Source: Pholiota molesta (taxonomy: Eukaryota > Basidiomycota > Agaricomycetes > Agaricales > Strophariaceae). Taken from it: DNA of 64,000 nucleotides. Made by a program: the position numbers and the translations under genes. The notes under the pieces are model-generated. The model searched no databases. It was given only the letters and a program-made list of their open reading frames with translations, and was not told the origin of the DNA. Location of the stretch: contig JACGCK010000170.1 of assembly GCA_014925825.1 (NCBI GenBank), forward strand, positions 1 through 64,000, read 5' to 3'. Shown here piece after piece: positions 36,198 through 45,207 of the stretch; the stretch's first letter is position 1; every line of letters starts with the position of its first letter.

Positions 36198-37483
36198 CCC
36201 AGTGGAAAACGATTCTGCGAAATTCTGCAGTAGGGGGTAGGTTTATGCATGGGTCTGAGCTGTCCTACGTGTCTTCGGAGCTGTTCTGCAAGTTCAGAAA
36301 TCTTTCCTGGGCTTCTCTGAATTTCTGCTCCGTTCTGCGCTCCCCTGTCCCGCCCGTGGCTCGGCTTTGGCGGGCATCAAATCTGCTTAAAATAGAACCT
36401 GACTCCAAAATTCCAAGATACTTTGCGACATTCGTATATTTCAGAACTCTTCCCCTGCATTGGGGACTTTGCTGGACTTTGCAAAAATTCCATGACACGC
36501 CTTGCCATGCTCCCGATCCTATGGTTCGATTTCCTGAGAATTACAAACACGTGATTCCAGTCCCCAAGTCCACGCGACGCGCGTCCGACGTCGCTTCCAT
36601 CCTTTCTCTCTCTCTTCCTCCTCCCACCATCATCTATGTAACTATCCGCAGTTGCTTTACAAACTACGCCAGACGTATCTTATGGGCTCGCGGGGCTGTT
36701 TTGATGGTATCGACTCACAAGATTGCTGCAGTTCAAGGCGAGCTTTTCTTCTATCCCTCTCAATGCATTCGCGAAAATATACCACTGAAAGAGTCTACGT
36801 TTCAAAAAGTGCTATAGCCTCCTACCAAACGAGTTACATGCTGCAAGTACAGATGCAAATACGGCTGCTCTAAGGATTCTCTTTATCAGAGTGAAGGTGT
36901 TTGCGGGCGCTCAGGTGAGCAATTGTAAGTCGTGGTTTCATTCGAATACATGCGCATATATAAATTTTTTATCACTCTGGCAGGTATTCGTACTTCGAAA
37001 GATCTCCTATATATGGAGTTACCGCCGTCCGAAGTGAGTGTCTTTTTCTACTTGACTTCTTCCCTTTCTATTGCTGAAACTCCTGTTCTGTAGATTTCTG
37101 TTCGAAAACGCGATCCTTGACTAGTGCCGGAACATTAGTATGTATGAGTCTGTCATCTGATTACGCTTCCATTGGCTCTGGGATGTGGGGAAGGGGGAGG
37201 AGGGGGGATTATAGCATGCTCAGAGTATGTAGCGCAGAGATGTACAGAGTAGCATAGCAATACATGGATTTTGTATCAATCAGACGAAATCAGAGGAGCA
37301 CAGAGGAGCAAGGAAGAGAACAGATTGACGGAAACATCTAGCGCTAAATTCATGCAGTAATCCTCAGAAAGCAGTTTTGGAGGAGCTAAGTTTCCTGCTT
37401 ATTTCTGCGATTTCCCGTGATCACTGACTAACACAGATTTCCACGGATTCCTGCAGATAATCGCAGAACCCGTTCTCACTGGG
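36198..37483. mobile_element. 1.29-kb element with terminal inverted repeats and 7-base target duplication
   Basis: Ends 36198-36230 and 37451-37483 are inverted copies, both reading CCCAGTG inwards and sharing TTCTGCG and TCTGCAG; 25 of 33 positions agree. Immediately outside, GATGAAT stands on both sides (36191-36197 and 37484-37490), a perfect 7-base direct duplication. Inside no transposase frame is seen, so it is a non-autonomous DNA transposon. A hAT or similar cut-and-paste type is possible, although hAT duplicates 8 bases. The interior has a C/T-rich leader near 36600 and spliceosomal-looking signals at 36915-37130, as if gene pieces had been captured. Confidence 0.78.
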
Positions 37484-37490
37484 GATGAAT
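37484..37490 (+). repeat. Target-site duplication, right
   Basis: GATGAAT directly after the right inverted repeat; identical copy at 36191-36197. Confidence 0.75.
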
Positions 37491-38731
37491 AGTCAACCAC
37501 TCATGCCGAATTTCTGGAATTTCGCGTTTGATATGTGATATATGGCAAGGAGAGTTCCTAGTTATGCCGCTGACACAGAAGCTTTTATTCTAAGAGCATA
37601 GACTAATAACTACACATTCGCTTCTCAGGCCTCCACTCGTGCAGTTCTATCCCGTTGGACCAACATGAGCTTACTGAGCATGCTGTGAACATGCCACCCT
37701 CCCGGCTAGTGCCGGCCCCGGTCAACACCGGTGGATCACTTGTCCGCTGCCCAGCCTCCGCATGAACTTCGTCTCAGCTCCCGTGTAAACCGTAACCGTG
37801 GTGTTTCGCATCGCCTTGCCTTCGCGTCTTATAAATCTTTATTTCCGGTCTCACCGTCGTTCTCATGCATGTTATCCAAGGTGCAGGCCCGCGCAAGTGG
37901 CCAAACATGTTTAGTCGCGAACAAAACCTTACTCTCTTAAAAAACTCACTCTGACATCATGGTCAGGTTATCAACTACAGCTACGTTTTCCTGTTATAGG
38001 CGGAGCGACGATCCTTCCTGTGAATCCTTTAGACTCGTTATGGGCACAGTGAAATAAAATCAACAGCCAAAATTCAATCGGTTATGGTATCGATGTATTG
38101 TGATTGGCCTACACAATCGCCGAACCCCACCGCCCCACTACTTACTCGTCATTGACGTTATACGTCGCCAGACAACGTCTAAGTATGGCACTTGCACTCT
38201 CAAGCTCAAGCACCGAACATCAACACTGCTTCAGACATGCAGACCGACCCTAAAAGGTCGAGAAACCAGCCGCTGTCGGCGTCTCGTCCTCGTGGCACGC
38301 CGCACTCGGGCCTCGTTGTAACTGCCTGTCCTGCGCCTGCCCACTGTGCCAGCTGTATATCCAGATTCCAGACACAGGTTCCTCCAGCACGAGGAGTGAT
38401 GCGACACAATTTTGAGCCCGAAAGGCATCCGACGGGTTTTAAACTTGCTTGTGTTGGGCAGGACTGCCGCACCCAAGTCTCGGAGGCAATGGCCCAATCC
38501 TTACTGTGTTGTTGATCCATGTTTTCCCCCTTGATCCTGATACTACGTGCTCTAAGCCTATAAAGGTTCTCTGGTTCTGGGTTGACAACCGATTCGCTGC
38601 GTCTTGTTATCTCTCCGTAGGCCCGCAGGCCGAGTCCTCTGGTGTTTTTGGCGCAGTGTTTAATCTTCCTGAGTCAACCAGCCATCGCATATATACCCTT
38701 CATCGCCCACCAATTCCTTCGCGGTTATAGT
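37491..38731. other. Intergenic with promoter of the 38732 gene
   Basis: No gene supported. TATA-like sites lie at 37829 (TATAAAT) and 38559 (TATAAAGG). The frames at 38192-38515 on either strand show no motif. Confidence 0.45.
38559..38566 (+). promoter_or_regulatory. TATA box of the SPHVHFPP member 2 gene
   Basis: TATAAAGG, 173 bases before the ATG at 38732, with a C/T-rich stretch following it. Confidence 0.45.
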
Positions 38732-39724
38732 ATGTCACCTCGTCCCATCCTCAAGCACTTCCCTCCTCATGCCTTGTCTCTCGATCCCGACTCGAGCGAG
38801 GAATACACATCCTGCCCTGATCTCTTCACTCCTTATACAGGAGCTCTACCCTTCTCGTCTTCTCGCCATCTCCCGCCCCTAGACTCGCCCCATGTCCACT
38901 TCCCGCCTACACCGATCTTGACGAAGATGGGCATGACCCATTCATCGTATTCATACGACCGCCACCCGATTGAAGTCCAACCCAATTCTTTGGCGCTCCC
39001 GCAAAGGGGTGCACGCGAAGTCGATGAACCCGTGGACGGCTCTGAAATGCGGTCCCCGATGAGTTGTGACGATGGATATTTCCGGCCGTCTGAACATGTG
39101 CATGCCATCCCGGACGTAGAAAGCTTAGCGTCGAACAGCAAATCAATACTTGTCGAATCGGGGAGTGGTGCTGCCAGTTCGCATTCTGTCGAAACGATCC
39201 CTTTCGAGAATATCCAGAACCATTCGCGTAACTTCGGCGACGTTTATGGATACAATACCCACCCCACCCTCGTTCGCGATCCGTCGACCGAATCCCTCGC
39301 GGAACAATACGGCTCCCAGCCAACCAACGAACTATCTGCGTCCATATCAATCTCAATTCATTTCTCCCGCCTGTCCGATTCGTCCCATTCATCGCCGTCG
39401 GAGTTGACACGGAAAAGAGACCCTGACGAGTGCCACTTCGAGCACGGAAAGAAACCCAGGACACGGAGAAAGCATTCTCCGACAAAGCCCAGGTTTTTGG
39501 ACGAAGACACGATCACGGAACTCGACGAGCGCACGAGCTCGCCGAGTAGAATTCCTTCGAGTACAGCTCGTAATGGGTATGATCTCGGCCTTGGACGTGT
39601 TTTGAATCGGACAAAACATAGTATGGATAGTATCATGAACGATTCGAGCAGTAGTTCTGCATGTGGTACAAATTTTGCTGGTTTTTGCGATCCTGGGTTG
39701 GAAGGTTGTCTTGGTGGGTTTTAA
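38732..39724 (+). CDS. Unknown serine-rich protein with SPHVHFPP motif (member 2)
   Basis: Single exon, 330 residues, no named family. The N-terminus follows the same order as the protein at 33953: RPILKHFPPHALSLDP (4-19), SPHVHFPPTPILT (about 54-66) and SYDRHPIEVQPNSLALP (about 74-90), then an acidic and Ser-rich chain. A basic patch GKKPRTRRKHSPTKPR (about 238-253) could be a nuclear signal. The C-terminus is rich in Ser and Gly. The frame is open upstream to 38642, but the ATG at 38732 is the first with a sensible start and lines up with member 1. The stop is only 44 bases from an inverted-repeat element, so the transcript probably ends inside that element. Confidence 0.75.
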   Translation: MSPRPILKHFPPHALSLDPDSSEEYTSCPDLFTPYTGALPFSSSRHLPPLDSPHVHFPPTPILTKMGMTHSSYSYDRHPIEVQPNSLALPQRGAREVDEPVDGSEMRSPMSCDDGYFRPSEHVHAIPDVESLASNSKSILVESGSGAASSHSVETIPFENIQNHSRNFGDVYGYNTHPTLVRDPSTESLAEQYGSQPTNELSASISISIHFSRLSDSSHSSPSELTRKRDPDECHFEHGKKPRTRRKHSPTKPRFLDEDTITELDERTSSPSRIPSSTARNGYDLGLGRVLNRTKHSMDSIMNDSSSSSACGTNFAGFCDPGLEGCLGGF

Positions 39725-39768
39725 TTTTATTCAGAGGTACTGCTTCGTAGGTTTTGCGTGCAAGTACA

Positions 39769-39825
39769 CACGGCGGACATTCAACTGTCAAGTCGGGCCG
39801 CCGCTTGCGCTGTTAGGTTATGCAG
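39769..39825 (+). repeat. Left terminal inverted repeat of the MITE-like element
   Basis: 57 bases, partner at 40630-40686 on the other strand; seven mismatches. Confidence 0.8.
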
Positions 39826-40629
39826 ATATTTCCGGCAACTATGCATTTGTTAGGTCACAATAAAAGCTGTCACGCAATTTTGTTTCTGCTCGACGCTCGT
39901 ACGCACTTTCTTCCGTTCATATCAGGACGCCCTGTGCAAAAATTTGCGCCATACACCCTTCTGTTTCTTAGGACAATTATTCAGTGCATATTTAGCCCCG
40001 ATTTTTTGCACATCCTACACGGAGTTCATGGCAATATATTCTATAACTAGTCCCCAAATTCGGAATTCCCGTTCCTCGAATGATCAAGTAAATATTTAGT
40101 AGATTCCGCGTCCACCTGTTGATATTGTGAACACTCATCAAATTTTCAACCATGCTAGAACCAATACATGATGATATTCATGGGCTTTCATATTGACTAA
40201 GTGAGGGGTCATTATCTTTCTTTCCTTCTATAAATTTATAAATATTAGTCAATTTGTATATGTACAGCATTAAACATATGTAATAAACGAGTCATTATAT
40301 ATACAGCATCTAAGATACAATGATTCGACACAAAAATTCGCCTCAGATGCAACGAAAGCTGCAAGGTATGACATCTATACCTTTTGATCCAGTTATGATG
40401 CATAAAAAGCCGGGGACCCGAGCCCAATTCCTAAATGAAGGTGACTAGATGAGAAGTTACAATTTCTAAACTCTATAGATGTACGAAAGCGAGGCCGCTC
40501 ACCCAGAAGCTGGACTTGAAGAAACAAAACTGCTTGAACGATAGTATGATATTCATCCGTCAAAGAGGAAAATGTGACATCTCCTAATTGTGACCGGCAA
40601 CATGACATTATATAACTCATAGGTTAACT

Positions 40630-40686
40630 CTGTATCACATAACAGCGCAAGAAACGGCCCGAATTGACAGTTGAATGTCCGCCGTG
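40630..40686 (-). repeat. Right terminal inverted repeat of the MITE-like element
   Basis: Partner of 39769-39825. Confidence 0.8.
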
Positions 40687-40992
40687 ACATCTCTTGTAAT
40701 TATATGTGCTAAAAATAGAATGCTATGTATGATGTCAGGGCAAAAATGTGTATACTGAACGAAAGTAACAGCACAAGACATCACCTTAGAGCACGGAACG
40801 CAGCTTCGCGACAAAAACTCGCGTGGGGTTTGACCAACTCGGAAGAACCAAGGAGTATCATATGTTAATGACGCACTTAGTGCGTACTACCTCACTTCCT
40901 GCTGGTCGACTTGAGGCATTTCCGGAATTTTATACAATAAATTGTCAGAGTCAGGCTATCTAAATTCCGTAATCCTATCGTAGAAACGTCAC
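40687..40992. other. Short gap between MITE and the 99-residue gene
   Basis: 3' flank of the minus-strand gene at 40993-41418; nothing else seen. Confidence 0.4.
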
Positions 40993-41418
40993 CTAGTCCA
41001 TCTTCTTTTTGAGATATTCTTCCTCCTCTCTTTGCATCTCCGCATCTATCTTGGCTCCTCGCGATGGCTCGTTCCCGTGTGCACGGGCTGGTGCGGTAGG
41101 GTTGGACACACCACTGTTATTCGACTCCTCCTCATTACTATGCTTCTCCGATGCTGATAATCTGTTCGGAAGGGTACGCTTGTCTCTAATAAGATTGATG
41201 AACGTTGGATTAGTTACGAATGCGAAACAGTACAGCCGAGGGTCCTACTTTGAGTCAATATCAAGATGGGCATTAGGTGGAGCGGCCTCGAATCGAGAGG
41301 GTGACTGGTTTCCTTTTTTCTCGACGCCTGGAAATCTTTCGAAGCTGTTCAAGTATTTCGAAATTTGAGAAATCTTCGATATAGACAGAATAGTTGACAG
41401 AGCTTACTTTTCTGACAT
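40993..41418 (-). CDS. Small charged protein of unknown function (99 residues)
   Basis: Three exons (41408-41418, 41249-41344, 40993-41185) give 99 residues. The first exon has only 11 bases (MSE and two bases of the next codon). The support is coherence: joining the three pieces in frame yields FERFPGVEKKGNQSPSRFEA, then PPNAHLDIDSKDKRTLPNRL and an acidic-basic helical end EMQREEEEYLKKKMD. Splice ends are GTAAGC/CAG and GTAGGA/TAG. A leader of the type CAACAACACCACAACACC precedes the ATG. The composition (no Cys, many Glu, Lys, Ser) suggests a soluble, partly disordered protein. I do not recognise a function. Confidence 0.72.
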
Positions 41419-42014
41419 GATTGCTACTGAGAAGACTTTGGTGTTGTGGTGTTGTTGGGGAAAAAAGTAGTTGTATACTAGTGGTCGTGGCCCGCGAAAA
41501 TGTATAAAGTCAGGATCTAATTCAAAATCGCACCAATGAAGACCGTTATTATATGCGCGAAGGCCCCTACATGACGTCCGAATTTAACATATAGGAGGTT
41601 CGCATCAGTCGGTGATGCTACAATACTCTGTGGCAGCTTAGTCGAAGATGCGAAGAATGTTTCCGAGAGCTAGGCCTTGCAAAGGATGTATAACAAGAGG
41701 TATATATCAATTAGATTAAAGTGGTATCATGAGCGAAACGAGTTCAAAGAGTGTACACTATGCATTGACAGTGATATATAAAGGATCGGAAGGGACCGCA
41801 ATCCCACAAAAGCGACCGTAGAGAAGAATACATACATATTATCCCGAAAACGAGCGGCGAATTGACCGACAAAGAGTGTGACTATCTGGTTGTACCCGGT
41901 AGTCCCTTGCAGCCTGTGCAAGGACTAGATCGTAAAACATTTCGAACTTATCGAGCATTAGTGATATGCAGTTGGGACAGAAGAGCTGAGTGGGAGGAGA
42001 GAGGATCCAGGCGT
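41419..42014. other. Intergenic
   Basis: 5' flank of the 99-residue gene and 3' flank of the CorA gene, both on the minus strand. No gene seen. Confidence 0.4.
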
Positions 42015-44514
42015 TTACTGGACTCTGATGTCCTTTTTCTTTTGCATATAGTGCCAGAACTTCTTGAGATCGCCAATGAGTGCGATAGGTATGACGAGGA
42101 CCATAATGGGGAGAGCAAGCTCCCAGAAGCTGAAAAATGACGGGGTGGGTCAGTGGTATTGGCGAAGAGACGATAATATCTACGAACAAGAGGTCGGAGC
42201 GGCGTAGGGACCACATGGAGTCGAAGTTCATACCCTGTGAAGAGACAGATAATTAGTTGCTGTAAATTAACTCTTCGTGCAACTTACGAAATATCCAGTA
42301 AGGACAGTCAGAGGGAGGAATACGATTGTCGCAATCGTCAGTCGCCGCCTGAGCATCAATGATTAATTTACTAGGGCGATGTATACTATGGGATAGTGGC
42401 TCACATAACCTCGTTCATCTCGTAAGATGCAATCTAAGAAATCAAGAGAGTTGGTTGGGAACAGTTGATAAGACTATGAAGGGAACTGACATTGAAACTG
42501 TAGTTGATCAAGTTATCTGCGATACCAGCGAACATATCCAAGCTTGTCAGAATATATTCCATATGGTCGAAGACATCCGCCTGTAACAGCAATCAGACAT
42601 TGTCAGAATTGTGGTCCTTGTTAAACACACCAGATAGATCTTGGCTTTGTGGCTCATAAATCCAACAATCCTGACGTCCTTGTTTGCAGGGTCGGAGGTG
42701 TCGATGAGAGCGGCACATCGATCCACATCATATCGTCGTAAAGCGAAGACCATGGTCTTGATAGGGTCAAGAGTACGCTTATGCAGAATGAGGTCTCCAG
42801 AAAGGATATGTACTGATGGAACATCAAGCTAATTTAGAAAAAAGAGAGCGAATAAAGATGATGAAAGATTAACTCACATTCTCTCACAGTTCGCATGTTA
42901 GGCCGAAGGAGAATCTGAAGCTCGTATTTGTGGATTTTGGAATGATATCTGTCAATAACCTGAATGGCGTTATCAACGACTTCAAAATAGATATATCAGT
43001 CTGTGTCTTTCGTAGCGGTAGAAGGGGCGTACTGAGATCAAGGAGAGCATGGATGAGGAGTGATGGATCAGCCGATTTCCTCAGCACGGTGTCTCTGCTT
43101 TTCAGACGGTAAGAAATAGGGAGGGTGAAGTTCAGATTTGGCATTGAACGGATAGAAATGACAGTCCCTAGATAGAAGGTCACAGTTAGAAGGCAGGTAT
43201 GGCAACGAGGAAACGAAACCTGCCATCTCGGAACAAGAAAAAAAACATGGGTGATACAGCGACATTAACTCTGGAGCCCTATATAGCATATGTGATTAGC
43301 ACTGTATCTTCAAAATATCAAGGTATTTCTGAGTAAAACCTTTTTCAAGGTCTCGACGGCGGCTTCGTCCTCCTTGCGTTCTACACTTTGCGCCTGTAAC
43401 TAACAATAATTGATCCATTAGATGATGTCGAGGAGAAGAAAGGGCGAAAAATTGTACTCACAGCAGCCTCCTTTGCCGCCATGATCGTGAATTCTTTGGG
43501 AGGTGGGCCCCTGTTGTATACGGGTTTTCCATCGTTACGAGTAGTAGGCAGAATGGGCGACCGCTTTGGCAATTGTCGTTTTGAAATTGACGAGAAGGAA
43601 GTAGAAACGCCTCCGTTCTCCGTTAATTCGCCAGAATCAGCAAGAGTCACTCCTTTTTCAGGACTGGAGTAGGATATGGCCTCAGGAGATGATGTACGAG
43701 GGCCATCGGTAACTGCTCCTGTTCCAACAAAAGGAACTTGGTCATCCTCCACAAGTTCATGAGCGAGAACGCGCAGGAAAAGGTGCTTGGTGTAATAGTC
43801 TGCCTTGGAACGATTCCCAGACTGTCCGTGGAATACATCTTCCAATGCCAAGGGATGGAGATCTAAATATAATCGATCGAAAATAAATCGAGAATAGCAA
43901 GGAAAAGACGAACGATATTCGATTGCAAGGGCCTTAATCACATCCCAGCTCACCCCTCCAATATTAATCCACCTCACTTTCACCCATGGCTCCCTTGGAG
44001 GAGGGTCTGAAGATCCCATGTTCATGAACTGCACAAACTCATTGTTATTCATCTTGCGAGAAGTGCTCCTGACGGCGGAATAGTCCATGATTTCGATTTC
44101 GCACTCCTGATGGATGTGTCTGTACGCAGCATCGACAGCAGGCCGACTTGGATCGACTCCTGGCTCTGCTCCGACCTTTCCGGCGCCTAGCATAGTTGTC
44201 GTGCCACGGTGCAGCGCCAGCACTTTGCGGGCCGCCGCGCGGAACCTCTCCTTCGGGGCAAGCTTGGGCCGTCCTGGGGATGTCATTGGAATAGCATTGG
44301 CCGAAGGATGGGCCATAGAAAACCTGGAGTGTAGGGACCTCTTAGACTGTGCAGATTTGACTCGAGCAAGATCCAGAGGCTGAGGGACATCTTTTGCTTC
44401 GGGGAAGGTGGAGTAGATAGGGGAGCCAGCGGCGGCGACCACAACTTCCTCCTCGCCGATGTCTGGTGTCAGCGACCTAGTATCCGACTCGTCCAGGCTG
44501 TTCTCGCGCGGCAT
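42015..44514 (-). CDS. CorA-family Mg2+ transporter (Alr1/Mnr2-like)
   Basis: Pentameric magnesium channel of the CorA superfamily, in plasma or vacuolar membrane. Twelve exons: 43914-44514, 43462-43862, 43340-43393, 43224-43278, 43033-43167, 42878-42979, 42631-42812, 42491-42580, 42405-42433, 42288-42348, 42188-42234 and 42015-42129; 623 residues. Seen: long Ser/Pro/Ala-rich cytosolic N-terminus, LHPLALEDVFHG (about 202-213), TVISIRSM, LHILSGDLILHKRTLDPIKT, two C-terminal helices and the pore motif GMNFDSMW (Gly571-Met572-Asn573). It ends with a short basic tail KKKDIRVQ. The start at 44514 is the only sensible ATG. Exon 4 to 5 seems to use a GC-AG intron (43168-43223), since this gives DGTVISIR in frame. 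The acceptor of exon 7 was placed to give REL-HILSGDL. Family certain; ion inferred. Confidence 0.93.
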
Positions 44515-45207
44515 TTTCGCCTCTGATTATCACTTGTAGAATATGGTTGAGAGGAAGGAATGGCTTGTCGTAAAATTGACCCATAAAACATTTCCCACAA
44601 CTGGTTCTGCCTCGTTTGATGATATTGCCTCGTTTGATGAAACCGTTGCCCACTTACAGCATTACACCGTCACGGTGTGGCTATACATTCCGTGTTGAGC
44701 TTAGCTACTTACATAGGGCCGACAGAATCTTCGTTGAAACCAAAAGGCCTTCGCGCGCCAAGGCAATATTTAACTTCTTCAATTTTGTCCAAGTGAGTGT
44801 AAACGTAGGCGATATAAAACCCGTACATGCAAAAATATTCCAACTAATGAAGAGACTGGTAATAATTAAAAGAGAGGAGAGCGTTCTAGGTCGGCGGTCA
44901 TAGCAATGATGCAAAGGTAAGAGATCAGACGAGGAAAGATTTTTTGTTCATCCTTCCTCGAATTGCCTAACGATGATAAGCAGCCAAACAATAATAATAA
45001 AGGGAAAAATTCAGCGATATAGAGAGTGTGAAAGCCATTACAACTAGGTGGCAATATGATAAAGCGACGATAACGGATGAAGATATTGAAACTGAAAATG
45101 CATAGAAAGGATTGTTGTTTGAGTTCGACAAGTTGGTTGCATGCTTTAGATTTGACAATAAGTAAGAGAGACGGACGAAAGCGATATTTGATTTGGGCGT
45201 ATTCGAA
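44515..45207. other. Intergenic between two minus-strand genes
   Basis: 5' flank of the CorA gene and 3' flank of the kinase. A 16-base near repeat (GATATTGCCTCGTTTGATGA) is doubled around 44605-44640. No gene. Confidence 0.4.

Larger units (their letters stand above)
39769..40686. mobile_element. MITE-like element, 918 bases, long terminal inverted repeats
   Basis: Left end 39769-39825 and right end 40630-40686 are inverted copies; 50 of 57 positions agree by hand alignment. Both start CACGGCGGACATTCAACTGT. Similarity resumes further in: GGTCACAATAAAAGCTGTCA near 39854 on the left, and GGTCACAATTAGGAGATGTCA near 40589 read on the other strand. No coding frame inside. Flanks show at most a 3-base ACA duplication (39766-39768 and 40687-40689), so the superfamily is not fixed. 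A PIF/Harbinger-like type with 3-base sites is one option. Confidence 0.8.

Noticed and set aside
36245..36817. 190-codon plus-strand frame inside the inverted-repeat element
   Set aside because: No transposase or other motif, crosses the pyrimidine-rich leader; kept only as part of the element.
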